The notes below the pieces were generated by a model that saw only the letters and a program-made list of their open reading frames with translations, did not search any database and had not been told where the DNA came from. Position numbers and translations under genes: made by a program. Shown piece by piece: positions 52,201-64,000 of a stretch of DNA of 64,000 nucleotides. Numbering within the stretch: position 1 is the first letter of the stretch; each line of letters begins with the position of its first letter. This DNA comes from Azolla caroliniana (lineage: Eukaryota > Polypodiophyta): positions 18,972,001 to 19,036,000 of the forward strand of contig JBHGNT010000013.1 of assembly GCA_043228905.1 (NCBI GenBank), written 5' to 3'.

Positions 52201-52207
52201 ATAGTGT

Positions 52208-52208
<1 letters not shown>

Positions 52209-52251
<43 letters not shown>
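52209..52251. repeat. (GA)n microsatellite at the LINE 5' truncation point
   Basis: About 21 GA units lie within ten bases of where the LINE coding frame begins. In LINE orientation it is (TC)n, the same strand sense as the tract at its 3' end. Confidence 0.95.
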
Positions 52252-52253
<2 letters not shown>

Positions 52254-52259
52254 CGGGGG

Positions 52260-55200
52260 GGGTTAAAATACAAATTTATAACACATAACTTTGGAAGCAG
52301 ATTTTTATAGATGACTTCTAGCAAAGAAGTGATGATACTTAACCATCACCTACAAGCGTTTGATTAAGATAAGGGTCATAGCATATGTTGCTTTAAATGC
52401 TACTTTGCCAGCACTTAAACATCGTGGCACATTGTCACATGATAATATGTATCACACATGCACAACGGCACATGCAAGATGATTCGGCATCAATTAGACC
52501 ATACATGTGTAGTAGTGGAAAATGGTTTTGAAGGAGTCATACCAAAAGCAAAATTGGTGATAAACGAATCTCATGGTGTTAGATCTAAGCAAGGGAGAAT
52601 GAGAGTATAACGAACAATTGATGGATTGCAAGTCATCATACATATGTTTTCTAAAAGGATCCCATACCAAGACAAGTGAGCTTGCATGAGGAAATCACCC
52701 TTATAAGGTTGTGTATAGGGAGTGTACGGAGATTCTTTGGAACCAAAAGTAGTAATCTTGTGTTGTTGAATTATACTTAGAGTTCCATACCAACTTAGTT
52801 GATGCATTTGTGTTTGGAAAGAGCCCCACACCATGAGCATCATGTAGACATTCTAGTAATGATGTGTAATGAATGTATGTGATTTCCCAAAGGCATAAAT
52901 AATGATCATCCGTTACTTGATGCCACATAGAACCAAGTTTGGGTGAACTTATTCGAAGAAGGTGGCATCCAATAGAAATATTCCTAATGTTGTGTGATGC
53001 TCATGACACACAATGCCCCAAACCATATTGGAAATGTTCCTAATGTTGTCTGATGCTTACAACACTAAGGGCCCAAGCCAAGTTAGGTGAACCTACTTGA
53101 AGATGTTGACCCCGAGTAGAATTTTGGTAAGGTTATTTGATGTATGTACGTAATCAAAGGAGTTGAGAGTTATGTATGTACATTGTTGTAAAGAATATAA
53201 AGTAAATTCAAGAATTTTGTACTAGAATGGCTTGCAACAAAATACAAATAAAGAGGGCACAAGAACTCTTGGTCATATGGGAAAATAAAAGGGAAGATAG
53301 AAGCTCCCAATAATGAACATTTCCAAAGCGAACTAGGACACCTTGACCTTAGTATGGACATTATATAATGCCTCCTATGACGTGTCTTAGTTACATAATA
53401 AAATTAACCTCATCCTCGCATGCAAGTCCAATTATTAGAAGGAAAGTAGCTATTTAGATTCAACACTTCTTTGAAGTAGAAGACTACTGGAAGTGTCATA
53501 TAATGATGGCTTGTTAATGCATGCCGATGGTTGAGTTCTCTTTATTAACCTACTCATGGCCCTAAATGATTTGTTCCAAATGCATGGTGGCATCAAAAGG
53601 TGACAAAGTTTGTACCCCTGTGGATGACGAAAGCTACTTGTAATTTCATCAATTATAAGATTGTAAAGAAGCTCCAATTGCCAAAAACACCAAAAACCCA
53701 TAATTTTCTCATTTCTATAATTCAAATAGGCAATGAGGACATATGGGATAAGAACATGGAGTTGTATGTTAAACACCATATTACACACCTAGACTTTCAC
53801 GTTACTTTTGTTAAATATGGATTTATTTTTTTTATAATAGACAAACACGATGTCTCATTGCTCCATTCTTTGTAATGTTCAATTATCTTCACGAAGGTTA
53901 AAGAAATAGATATAAGCTATTTCTTGTTCGAACATGTTCATGTGTTCATTGGACATAGTGAGGTTGATGTTACCACCACATATTGTTAGAGGTCAATGTC
54001 ATTATTGTTATTTTGAGGATTAATATTATACTCATAATAAGCAAAACTATTATGGGAAAAAAACTCATGAAATTGTTGGGGGAAAGAATACGCTTAATAT
54101 TTGATAACTTTTCTCTCTCATTAGTATAATAACTTAAATTTTAATTATCATTTTATAATTGGACAATTTGTATCTTGAGACTATCATAACCTTTTGGGTT
54201 GTGTGCTTACTTCTTATTGCTAGCAACAACAACTTCCTCAAATCAGTAGATTTAAATAAGAAGGCATGAAAAATATAAAACAATAAGATGGCATGAAATC
54301 TTGTGCATGACATAAGGGAATGGTTAAATGTTTGGCCTTTACTTGGCTCAAAACATAGGATGCTAGTTTTCATGATTGTTTCATTATTTGGGTGTGGTGG
54401 GATACCCAACTTTTGCTTTGAAGGAACATGATTTAAGGATTATGTTTCTTCAGCACAAAGATTCAGGTACAACAGTGTGAGGTAAATAAGCTCGTGGATG
54501 AGTGCGAGTTACACATGTTGTCGAAAGGTTAAGAGATGCGAATAATGATAAAAGTGCATATCTAGGGAGAGGGGAAAGTAGAAAAGCTTAATGTAAGACG
54601 CATCACATGAGGGAGAGTTGTGCGAGGTTGAAGTTCAGTTCACATGATTAGTTAACTTATAATGAATGACCAACAATAATATTACACCAAAGCTTTTTCT
54701 TACAAGGAGAAATAGAAGGATTGAGGAGGAGAGTTGTTTATCATGTACGGTATGAACATGCATGTAGTCCAACAATGAGTGGTTTTGCAATAAAAGATAT
54801 CGGATGTGAAGTATAAATTGGGAGCGCGTGAGTGAAATTGCACCTAGCTGATGAAAACAAGGGGTCGAAATCCGAACTCGGGGAAAGGTAAAGTCCAGAA
54901 TCTAGATAGACGGATGGACAAGACAACGTTTGTACCTAGTAAAAAAAAGAAAGAAAGGTGGGAATGGCTAAGGCCATAAAGAAAAGAAAAGAAAAGGGAA
55001 GAAAAGAGGAAGGCAAGAGGATAGCCGTTTGTGTACTACATATGTATAAGGTACTGGTAACTACGACTACTACTATACATAGTCTGCTACTAAGTTGTAA
55101 CTATGTACTTGGCTGATTGGACTGAGAGTGGATGTGGTGATTGGGGGGTAGAATAAAGAGGTGGAAGCAGGCAGCAGAATAAGTGTGTATGTATGTGTGT

Positions 55201-55400
55201 ATAGGTAGCCGTTCAAAACGGTAAAGAAAAGCACAAAACAGAAAGGACATGACGTGGAGCGGATGATTCTTTTTTTTGGGTGGGTATTTAAAGAGGTGGG
55301 GAGGGAGAAGACGTGAGATAATCCATTGCATTTGCATTTACCGTGGCGCACACTTCCGCACCCTCCTTTCCAAGGTTCCCCCCCCCCGAACACACAAAAG
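52260..55400. other. Intergenic region, no gene supported
   Basis: AT-rich with short frames only. A degenerate pair of about 90-bp units built on TTCCTAATGTTGT-TGATGCT lies at 52975-53070. The part near 55130-55400 is the upstream region of the phytocyanin gene, with a polyC tract at 55379. Confidence 0.4.
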
Positions 55401-55432
55401 TTCCAACATTACCAACAATCAATCTCATCCTC

Positions 55433-55440
55433 TATATTTA
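55433..55440 (+). promoter_or_regulatory. Candidate TATA box of the phytocyanin gene
   Basis: TATATTTA about 115 bases ahead of the ATG would give a 5' UTR of about 85 bases. An alternative TATTTAAA lies at 55285. Confidence 0.3.
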
Positions 55441-55549
55441 GTCGGTCCAAGTCACTAAGGAGAAACAAAACAAAACAGCTCTCCTTTATTTAGCGGGCGT
55501 CCGGACAAAATCGACCTGTCGTTTGTTGTTGCTTCTTTCGCTGCTGTTA

Positions 55550-56347
55550 ATGGCGGCCGTCCACCAGCACCGCCGCCGTTCTTCTTCTTCTTCTTCCTCC
55601 TCCTCCTGTCGTTGTGTGCTTCTTCTTCTGCTTCTGCTCCTGCTCTCGGCGGCGTCGGTGGACGCCGCCGTCTACACCGTGGGCGGCCAGGCCGGCTGGA
55701 CCACCCCAGCCCGGGCCAACGTTAACTACACCCAGTGGGCCGCCTCCACGGACTTCAGAGTCGGCGACACCTTAGGTACGTACTACATACCTTTTAAAAA
55801 CTAAAACTCTTCTAAACGCAGTCAACTAACTAAACTTAAAACAGCCCTTTCTTTGTCTTATTTATTCATTTGTCCGCCTTGCATTTTTGGTCCTCCACCT
55901 ACAGAGTTCAATTACGCCCCAAGGGCCCACAGCGTGCTGGAGGTGACCCGCACCGACTTCCGCTACTGCAACACCTCCCAGCCTCTCGTCGCATTCCAGG
56001 ACCCTGCCGGCAAGACCCTCATCCGCCTCACCAAATCCGGCAACTACTACTTCATCGACGGCGTCGCCGATCACTGCGCTAATGCCTCCCAGAAGTTCCA
56101 GGCCACTGTCTCAGCCTCTTCTTCTTCTTCTTCCTCCTCCTTCTCCTCCTCCATAGCTAGCTCCCCTTCTTCCGGAGATTTCTTGGACCCTTCTTCTTCT
56201 TCTTCTTCTTCTTCTCCTGAGCCTTCCTCCAGCCCCGCCGCCACTCCTCCTCCTGCCGTTGCCTCCGCTCCTGCAACCACTGTTCCCTTCTTCTTCCTCC
56301 TTTCCTCCATCCTTCTCCCCTTGCTTCATCCTCCATTCCACTGCTGA
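55550..56347 (+). CDS. Early-nodulin-like phytocyanin (GPI-anchored), 2 exons
   Basis: Exons 55550-55775 and 55905-56347, GT-AG, 223 codons with TGA (222 aa). Order: a basic/Ser-rich N-terminus and Leu-rich signal peptide to about residue 39; a plastocyanin-like domain from about 41 (VYTVGGQAGWTT) to 142; a Ser/Pro/Ala-rich arabinogalactan-like stretch; and a hydrophobic C-terminus (PFFFLLSSILLPLL) expected to be swapped for a GPI anchor. The disulphide cysteines C97 and C133 are present. Of the blue-copper ligands, His84 (AHSV) and His132 (DHC) remain and Gln138 could be axial. The ligand Cys is Asp127 (YYFIDGVADHC), so normal type-1 copper binding is unlikely, as in many early nodulin-like proteins. 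It probably acts at the plasma membrane/cell wall; function is otherwise unknown. The Met at 55550 is the first in the frame. Confidence 0.93.
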
Positions 56348-56523
56348 TGATGCCCATGAGCTTCATGAGATCAATCAATACTCGACCTGCTTCGACATGC
56401 GTCTCTCTAGCGAGAGCTATATATATATACATATAACTATATTCCCTTCTTTCCCTTCTTTCTCTTCTTTCCCTCCTCTGCCTCCACATCCATTCAAAAT
56501 GCGACTCCATCGGACATCCATCC

Positions 56524-56574
56524 TCCATACATACATACATACATACATACATACATACATACATACATACATAA
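56524..56574. repeat. (ATAC)n microsatellite
   Basis: About 12 uninterrupted CATA units lie 180 bases after the phytocyanin stop codon. Confidence 0.95.
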
Positions 56575-57122
56575 GACATCATTGTATTTTTTGCTGAATC
56601 TGTTGCACTCTTCCAATTTGTTGATTCTTTTAATTAATACTAGTTAGTAGTAGTAGCTTCTTCCTGATTTGTTTTGCTTTCTCTTCAAAGTATCTTTGCA
56701 AAGATCACAGAATGAATCATGGTTGTGATGTATCATTGTTGGAAACCTAATACATACGTACAGAAGACAGCATTGTATTTTTGCTGAATCTGTTGCACTC
56801 TTCCAATTTGTTGATTCTTTTAATTAATAGTAGTTAGTAGTAGGTTCTTGCTGTTTTGTTGCTTTCTCTTCAAAGTATCTTTGCAAAGATCACAGAATGA
56901 ATCATGGTTGTGATGTATCATTGTTGGAAACCTAATACATACGTACAGAAGACAGCATTGTATTTTTGCTGAATCTGTTGCACTCTTCCAATTTGTTGAT
57001 TCTTTTAATTAATAGTAGTTAGTAGTAGGTTCTTGCTGTTTTGTTGCTTTCTCTTCAAAGTATCTTTGCAAAGATCACAGAATGAATCATGGTTGTGATG
57101 TATCATTGTTGGAAACCTAATA
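56575..57122 (+). repeat. Three tandem copies of a segment of about 185 bp downstream of phytocyanin
   Basis: ATTGTATTTT-TGCTGAATCTG begins each copy (56581, 56772, 56957) and GGAAACCTAATA ends each. Copies 2 and 3 look virtually identical; copy 1 differs at a few sites (for example TAATACTAGTTAG against TAATAGTAGTTAG). All three carry ACAGAATGAATCATGG and a TTTGCAAAGATC block. Confidence 0.95.
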
Positions 57123-58439
57123 TTAAAGAAAAGTATGCGTATATATATGCATACGTACAAGTTCATGGCAGCTAATGGTACTGGTGAATCAGTACAGCTA
57201 CATAGTTGTTAGTCCCTACCTATTTCTGGCATGCCTTCCAGCTGACTAGTATTACTGCTCAGGCAAGTGTCAAACTCTATCTATCTTGCAATCTAGAAGG
57301 ACCCACCAATTTAAGGTTGATTACTTCATTCATTGGTGGGATGGATGGGACCGCCATTAGCAGTAGAAAGTTAGTGACGCGCTATTTTGTGATGCCCTGT
57401 TTTACGCAATGCACATACATATACTGATATATGTATTCACATTAAACACAGTAGCATTAATAACTACCTGTGAGGCATTATGCACAGAGAAGCCATGGAT
57501 CACATACATACTTCATGTGTGACGTTATGGGGCTGGGCGTGTCATGGTTTAGGAGGTGTGGATAGTTCAAAGATTCTTTATGTGTTCCATAAGCAATATA
57601 GTAAGCTTTGTCCATTTAGTAGTGGGATGGAAAAAATACCTAAGCAGCATGACAATATTGAATGTACCATGGACACAACTAAATCAAGGAAATGTTCCTT
57701 AAATTTGGTTAGGAGAGCATGACAATAATCAATGTACGTACCATGGACACAACTAAATCAAGAAAATGTTCCTTAAATTTGGTTCGGAAAGTATGACAAC
57801 AATGAAGGTACCATGGAATGGACACACCTTGATGATTCAGCCCAACTGAATGACCAGACGAATAACACTTAATTAAACCTTTCGTCAACAATGTGCGTTC
57901 GATAACTTGTCCACAATTCAAAGCAAAGTAAGACCCTTCCTCTCTTCAAACGAATAATGTCAAACACAATAAGACCCTTGCTTCTAACCTCCTCTTACTT
58001 AATATGGTTTTCGTGCACCTCGATTTTTATCGGATGGAATGAAAACGTTCACTTTTGTTGTCTTTTTTCTAGTGCAACCAATAACTTTTTCCTTCGGTAT
58101 ATTTTTTGGGAACTAGGGTGATGGATTGACACAATGCTTTAACTTTATGAAAGAGATTCCTCAGAATTTTGGAATCGTTAATGTGCTCTAAAAATGTGGA
58201 ATAGCACGAAAACAAATATATCGGCATTTACAAACAAACATCTACTTTGCTAATTAACCATGGCAATATGCCCCTTAGGCCTCCTCAACCCTAGAAGAGC
58301 CTCCATTATGTGCTAGAATAGGCGAGGGTGCATACAATCTATGAAGAAGGTGACCGACCACTCATGAAGGCAATATCTCTAGACAACCTCTAAAACACAA
58401 TTAGGTAGACGAACACCATGTTATATGTCTTATTTAGCC
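57123..58439. other. Intergenic region, no gene
   Basis: No coding region. A tandem repeat with a period of about 73 bp lies at 57649-57830. Confidence 0.4.
57649..57830 (+). repeat. Tandem repeat, about 2.5 copies of 73 bp
   Basis: CATGACAATA-T, ATGTACCATGGACACAACTA and AAATGTTCCTTAAATTTGGTT repeat at 57649, 57719 and (partly) 57796. Confidence 0.9.
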
Positions 58440-60955
58440 TTTTTTAAAGCTTAAGATTGTAATACATCATCTCTGGAAACAAGTTGGAGGAATTTGGACA
58501 GGGGATGATGCATCTCATTCCTAAAAGTGGTGGGAGTGCTAACAACATTAGTAAGTGGCAGCCCATAACTCTTCTTAATATTGTCTATAAGTTGCTCGCA
58601 AAAATTGTGGCACACCGCTTAGCACCACTTCTCCCTCAACTCATTCATCCGTTCCAAACAAGGTTTATTTGAAATCGAAGCATCCTAGACAACCTTTTTT
58701 CATTCTGGGAAGCAATAGCCCTTGCCAAGCATATCAACAACAAGGTAGCTGGGGTGCTTCTAGATTTTGAGAAAGCATATGATAGGGTATGCTGGAAATC
58801 TCTAGAAAGTGTGATGGGGAAACTCGGTTTTCAAAGTCATGGATGAAAGGATGTCATCAAGACTTTATAGGAACGCCATCAATTGTGTTTCATTAGCAAG
58901 TGAAAGGGGCCCCTTTCGAATATCACGATATGTACGATAGGGATACCCACTGGCTCCATCCTTATTTCTATTATACGCCGATGCACTCTCCAACCTTCTT
59001 AACTCGTGGCATCTAAACCGACATTGTCTTCCTGTGCTGCACTCTCACCAAAGCTTCCTTCCTAGATATAGAATTTGTAGATGACACCGCAGTCTACTTA
59101 CAAGGGGACTTGGAAAATCTACAGAAGCTAGAAAGTGGATTAGCTGTATTTTGCAAGAGATCAAACACCATGATCAATTGGCACAAATCTTGTGCAATAT
59201 GGCTTTCTCATGAAGCACATCCTACATGGCACCCACATCCTGCTTTCAAGTGGATCAATCAGGAAGCGAGCACCAAATATTTTGGTTTCCAAATTGGATT
59301 TGGCATTCCTCCGGAGACTATGATTGCACTAGTTATTCACTCCATTTGACAAAAGTTGATACATTGAGCTCGAAAAAACTCTCGCCAACTAGTTGCATCA
59401 TAGTGGCAAACCAAGTATTACTCGCAACAACATGGTACAACCTATCATGACAATATCCAAGGAAAATATACACAAGTTTCAACGATTGGTACGCAACTAC
59501 AAATTTTGGTCTGGTAAGGAAGATCACACAGCCCGGGCCAAGGCGGTGTGGCGATACTCACATCACCTAAGTCAAGAGGAGGATTGGGTTTGATTGATTC
59601 CCTCTCACAATCCAAAGCCCTACTTGCCAAATTTGTGGTGTGAGGACTCCAACTAGGGGATGGTTGCTGGAAAATACTATTGAGGTTAAGTTTCGCTTAC
59701 TTTAGGCCACAAAAAGGGGCCAATTGGACCCCTCAAATGGGATGGATTCTAAACATGGATCTCAAACCTAGTTTCTCATGCCAATTGGAGGATATATTCA
59801 GTGCATTCATGTGGAAGGTGTAGTGTGACATTAGAAAAGGGCTCAAGTACAATCAACCTAATTCCGAACCTGCCTGGCTTAGTGAACGCATCCTATGTAA
59901 CTCATGTATCAGAGATGAATTTGATCAACTAATTGGCTCAAGTAAGGGGTTGTAATGGGGATACATTGTAGAAGGTCCAGGAAAGAGTATAGAATGTTGG
60001 AGACGGCTTATGTCATTGCAAATACAAGATCAAGCCAACATACTCCATGGAATCAAGGGCGGGTGGGCTGTGAGATCTGAAATCATTAACGCTCTATTGC
60101 TTAGGGAAGATGCTAAGGATGGCAATGGAGAAGTGGATAGGCTACGAGGGAGAGGGCTCTTTGATCCCAAGAGGTAAGAAACCACCGGACATGATCGAAG
60201 GCCATGAATTGTGAGACAATGGCGCACTAACATTGAATACAACAATTTGAGTACTCACATATACTGGTCATAAATGGATTATAGATCCCGATCCAATCAA
60301 AGTACAACCAGAATGGCACATATGTACTCATGAGAAGACATGGTTGTGTAAGGTCGGTTGGGAACCTTTGCAATGGACGTGGTGCGATCCTTACACGAGT
60401 CAAGGAAGCAAAGCCATACCTTTCTTCCAATTCACAACTCGAATGGGTCGCCACATTCTAGCCGCTCAAACTGCCTGAGAGCTGGCTACCGCAAAGCACA
60501 CATATAATGTTCGTCACACAATTATCACCAAGTTTTGGTAGAAAATTTGGAATCAACATCACGAGAGGTGAATTACCACGTTCCAATGACTATTAATACA
60601 TAAGGCACTACTAGTTGGAGTGTGGCAGCGTGGGAACCTTAGCTCTCCTAATTGTGTAGCGTGCCCAAATGCAACAAAATCAATCCGACACGCTCTGTGG
60701 GAATGCCCAGAGACCCATCGAATATGGCGCGTCGTTGGCCGCCTATTGCAATTATGCCAGGTGCAAGGCACAATCAAGTGGGGAAATGTATGTTGGTTAT
60801 TATGGCAAGCCCTAGTTGGCAGGTACGAGCATCAGGAGGAGGGGATGATTTTGGTGATAAAACCACAAGAGGTTCTTTTTTCCACCATTGATAATATCCA
60901 CTCAACTCCAATTACTGTCAAATCTCAAGTTGTGTTGGAATTGTCAGCACAATAA
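58440..60955 (+). pseudogene. LINE ORF2 relic (reverse transcriptase and zf-RVT), many breaks
   Basis: Plus-strand pieces in LINE order: MMHLIPKSGG and WQPITLLNIVYKLLAKIVAHR (reverse-transcriptase fingers), LLDFEKAYDRVCWKSLE (palm motif A), a disrupted segment where the xADD motif should be (FVDDTAVYLQ at about 59070), KSCAIWLS and TKYFGFQIG, NYKFWSGKEDH, and finally a zf-RVT domain with CVACPNATKSIRHALWECP near 60650-60720. At least five frameshifts or stops occur. The endonuclease is missing. It is far older than the 50437-52200 copy. Confidence 0.88.
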
Positions 60956-63900
60956 CTCTTTGATCTCTATGCAAACAAACGATGTAGACGCCTCAAGGGT
61001 GGCTAATATCCATGATATGTATTTCATTTACGTATAACGTGGAAAGGGACAATTACCTTATTTTGACCAAATGATATGAATGCTTAGTTCAACATTGAAT
61101 TTTGCACAGAGGGTCTTCAAATATTCAAAAGTGTCTTTTAAATATCCTTTTGTGTAGCCTATTTATGGGTGTTGAAGTTGAACCATGGATATTGGTTTCA
61201 AATCTAATGTATGGAAGGTTATATTGTGCATGTTTGATGACATGTTAGGTGTAGAAAGGTTAGGTGTTTTATGGAGAGCCAAAGGTCTCACAATACTAAA
61301 TCCAATACATCCTCCATTAGGTTAAGACCACCCAACTTCCAAGGGAGATACTAGTTGTCCTTTGTTTTGGGTAGACTTATTTTAACAAAAACTCTAGGAT
61401 TAGGGAGAAGGGTTACAATGATGATATTTGTTAAACAAGTTATGTGGTGTAGGGATGCCCACGTGCATGTACCTAAAGTTTAGTGACTAATTAAATAATC
61501 ATTTACCAATAAGAGACTATGCAATTAAGAAGACACATGCACGCCAATGTGTAAATGTAGTTGCCTAGGATGGTATAGTTGACTAAAACTAGTTGTAATT
61601 TGTACTAACCTACTTTTAGGATGAAATTCTTTGATTGGGGAGTCTAACAACTCCTATGATGTATGTTATGCGAAACCCTTTAAACATGCAAGTCATGGTA
61701 AAGTGAATGGCCATGTGCACATCGCTTAAGTTTAAGGATGGATTGACTAATCCTATGCTAATTGACAACAAGAAAATCAAGGGCTACGTGTGCACATGAT
61801 ATGTATGAACTCGACCTAGCTTTGTGGATGTATATAATATGAGGGCCCATGTTCAAGGTTTTATGGTTGACATGGGAAATTGAAAGTCAAAAGAATTCTC
61901 CAGAATACTGACAAGGCTATTGATATCCTAAAACATTATTGAACTTTAAACGTCTTACATGATAAAACATGGGTAGCTACCAATTAATTACACACTCTCT
62001 AAATATAGCTTGTATGCCATATGTTGCTTTCAAAGATAAACGCACTAGTTAATTAATTAGTTCATGAATGTAGTGCCCTCCTTATCTCTACTTAATAGTT
62101 CTTTAGAGAGTGTCATTATATTGGAGACTTAGTATTCTTTCCTAAAAATTAAGAGACTTAGACTTCGTTATTGAAAGACAATTTATTGCCTCAACGCAAA
62201 GATAATGGGTGAATGATTCTTCCTATTTTTAGGAGATCGATTAAGTTCTAAGTATATGCACATTATGACATTTGGCCCTGGAATTATGACTTTACATATT
62301 GCTTTCAGCAACATGATTGCCTTAAGGTAATGCTGGCAATTGTATGATTGCCTTTGTGTAATGCTAGAAAGGATTACAAATATAGTATTAAATTTCTAAC
62401 ATTACATGTCACATTAATAATTCCATCCGACCATTTGAATCAAAAAGTGCAAACATTTATTTTTATCTCTTACATGTGGAGCTTTCACCACGTAACACGA
62501 GAATCCTCTCGATAGGGAAATCCATTGGATTTCTATAGATGCATCATATTTTTATTTTTATTTTCCGAAAGAAGGGTGCTTCCCATTACTTAGGTAAAGT
62601 GTCTTTATAGAGTCCGATGTGTACTCCACTAATGTAATCATAGACACTCAACAATCCTCTCTGTTTATCAGTGAACTCCTCTAAAACCGATACTGATCAC
62701 GAACAACAAAAAGATATTATTGTAATCTTCATATATTCCAGGACCAACTATTTGTGTTGATCATCCTGTCACTTGCAAAATTTCAGAAAAATACCATGTA
62801 CCTTCCTGGTTGGGTTGTCAGGGCGGATATAGCCATTTAGGCATGGTGTAACACCACTTGGACACGTTGTTTACACAGTCCACCAAGGGTGAACCCGACC
62901 ATGATTGTTGAAAGGAAAGTCTCATAACTTCCATCGTGTATGAAGAGCCTTGTAGCTCTTCATATTGAGCTCCAATATATCTTACCAAATCATACCATAG
63001 AGGAGTGATAATCTCCCTTGGTTGACTTTCTTCTCCTGAGAGAGCTATGTATTCTAGTTGTTTACAGAAATTCATGACACCATGCATAGGTTAATATAAG
63101 ATTCAAGTGTGCCTAGATCTAGGATTCACTATATAATTCATGTTGCTAGCACATGAGGTGCACACAAGGGCATTCACCTATTATTTATGGTAGATCCATA
63201 TATGGAGGGATGCATATTTCTTTCAAGAGGATGGGTCGTGGGCTATGTTATATTTGTAGAGGGGTGCCCAAAACCATCTACCATACCTCAAATATAATTG
63301 GGAGGAGGATGTGTTAAAGAACGCAAAGTCAAGCTTTAAGAGAAGTCAAGCATAATGGAATTTGTATGATTAAATAGTATGCGTGGGGCCTCATGCGAAA
63401 ACACTAACACGCATTACATGTATGCTTTCAAGAGGCTCATGTGGGTTTTGAAATCGTCATTAGATTCCCATATGTACAAGGTTCTCGACCATTGGAGCCT
63501 TCGAACTTATTTTTTAACTAAAACATAAAACTACCCCAAGCTCACTATGATAAACGTCAAGATGCATGCTCTGCGTTATGGCTGTATTGTGGGCAAGGTT
63601 ATACATAACTTGATTGTTGTTCAAGGTACAAAATTCAATCACATCACGAAAGATGTATTTGTTATATCCAATGTTGAAGTCCAACATTTGTTCTAGAGCC
63701 GAAAAGGCAACATCATGCATCTCCAATGATAGCTTTATGTGTCATGTATCCTTTCAAGGTGATTGAACACAAAATCTAAATGTGCAATACCTTAATCAAC
63801 TTGAGAAAACTCCAAGGAAAAGGTATCCCTAATCATTTCATTGATTTGGTGTAATCTTATTGCTTTTGATGTTGCATTCATCGGTATTTTGCATGTTTGT

Positions 63901-64000
63901 AGTTAATTGCTAGTGAATTCATGCAACTTGCATCAACAAGTGACAATTGATGTGATGCCAAGACTTCTCAAGATTCTCATGGGAATGCCCGAAGATTAAT
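60956..64000. other. No gene recognised
   Basis: AT-rich DNA with short frames. The longest, 62818-63087 (-, 89 codons) and 63514-63726 (-, 70 codons), look protein-like in composition but show no motif I can name and have no second copy in the window. They could be exons or relics of a gene continuing to the right. Confidence 0.4.

Noticed and set aside
56071-56582. Antisense Glu/Arg-rich frames over phytocyanin exon 2
   Set aside because: They come from the complement of TCT-rich Ser codons and the ATAC microsatellite.

Overview
This window is nuclear DNA of a land plant. It holds intron-rich genes with GT-AG junctions, a chloroplast photosystem II accessory protein (PSB33/LIL8 type), a plant-only phytocyanin, many microsatellites, a TTTAGGG-type motif, and abundant Ty1-copia, Ty3-gypsy and LINE debris. 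One gene encodes a homologue of LRRC45, a centriole/basal-body linker protein of ciliated eukaryotes. I infer that the source is a plant with swimming sperm (fern, lycophyte, bryophyte, cycad or Ginkgo). The sequence alone does not fix the species.

Layout. 1-3525: a Ty1-copia element on the minus strand (gag-protease-integrase open to the window edge) apparently inserted in the LTR of a related element. 3540-8840: LINE debris, dispersed repeats and a solo LTR with a 5-bp target duplication. 9207-12180 (-): intact five-exon dihydroflavonol/cinnamoyl-CoA/tetraketide-pyrone reductase-like gene. 13060-19870: retroelement graveyard, including a gypsy relic and a long inverted repeat carrying reverse-transcriptase-derived reading frames. 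20057-25942 (+): eleven-exon xylulokinase. 28895-31904 (-): four-exon Ca2+-regulated mitochondrial carrier. 35744-37190 (+): three-exon PSB33. 38916-49486 (-): 22-exon LRRC45-like gene. 50437-52200 (-): LINE reverse transcriptase broken only by two stops. 55550-56347 (+): two-exon early-nodulin-like phytocyanin with a triplicated downstream segment. 58440-60955 (+): decayed LINE. 60956-64000: no gene recognised.

All six cellular genes could be assembled by hand into continuous reading frames (350, 568, 547, 380, 630 and 222 residues), with splice phases that match at every junction. They look functional. They do not form a pathway: they act in phenylpropanoid-type reduction, pentose metabolism, mitochondrial nucleotide/phosphate exchange, photosystem II organisation, probable centriole/basal-body biology and the cell surface. 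The strongest biological lead is the LRRC45-like gene. The strongest structural leads are the reverse-transcriptase-bearing inverted repeat at 17.4-19.1 kb and the (CT)n-bounded LINE at 50.3-52.3 kb.
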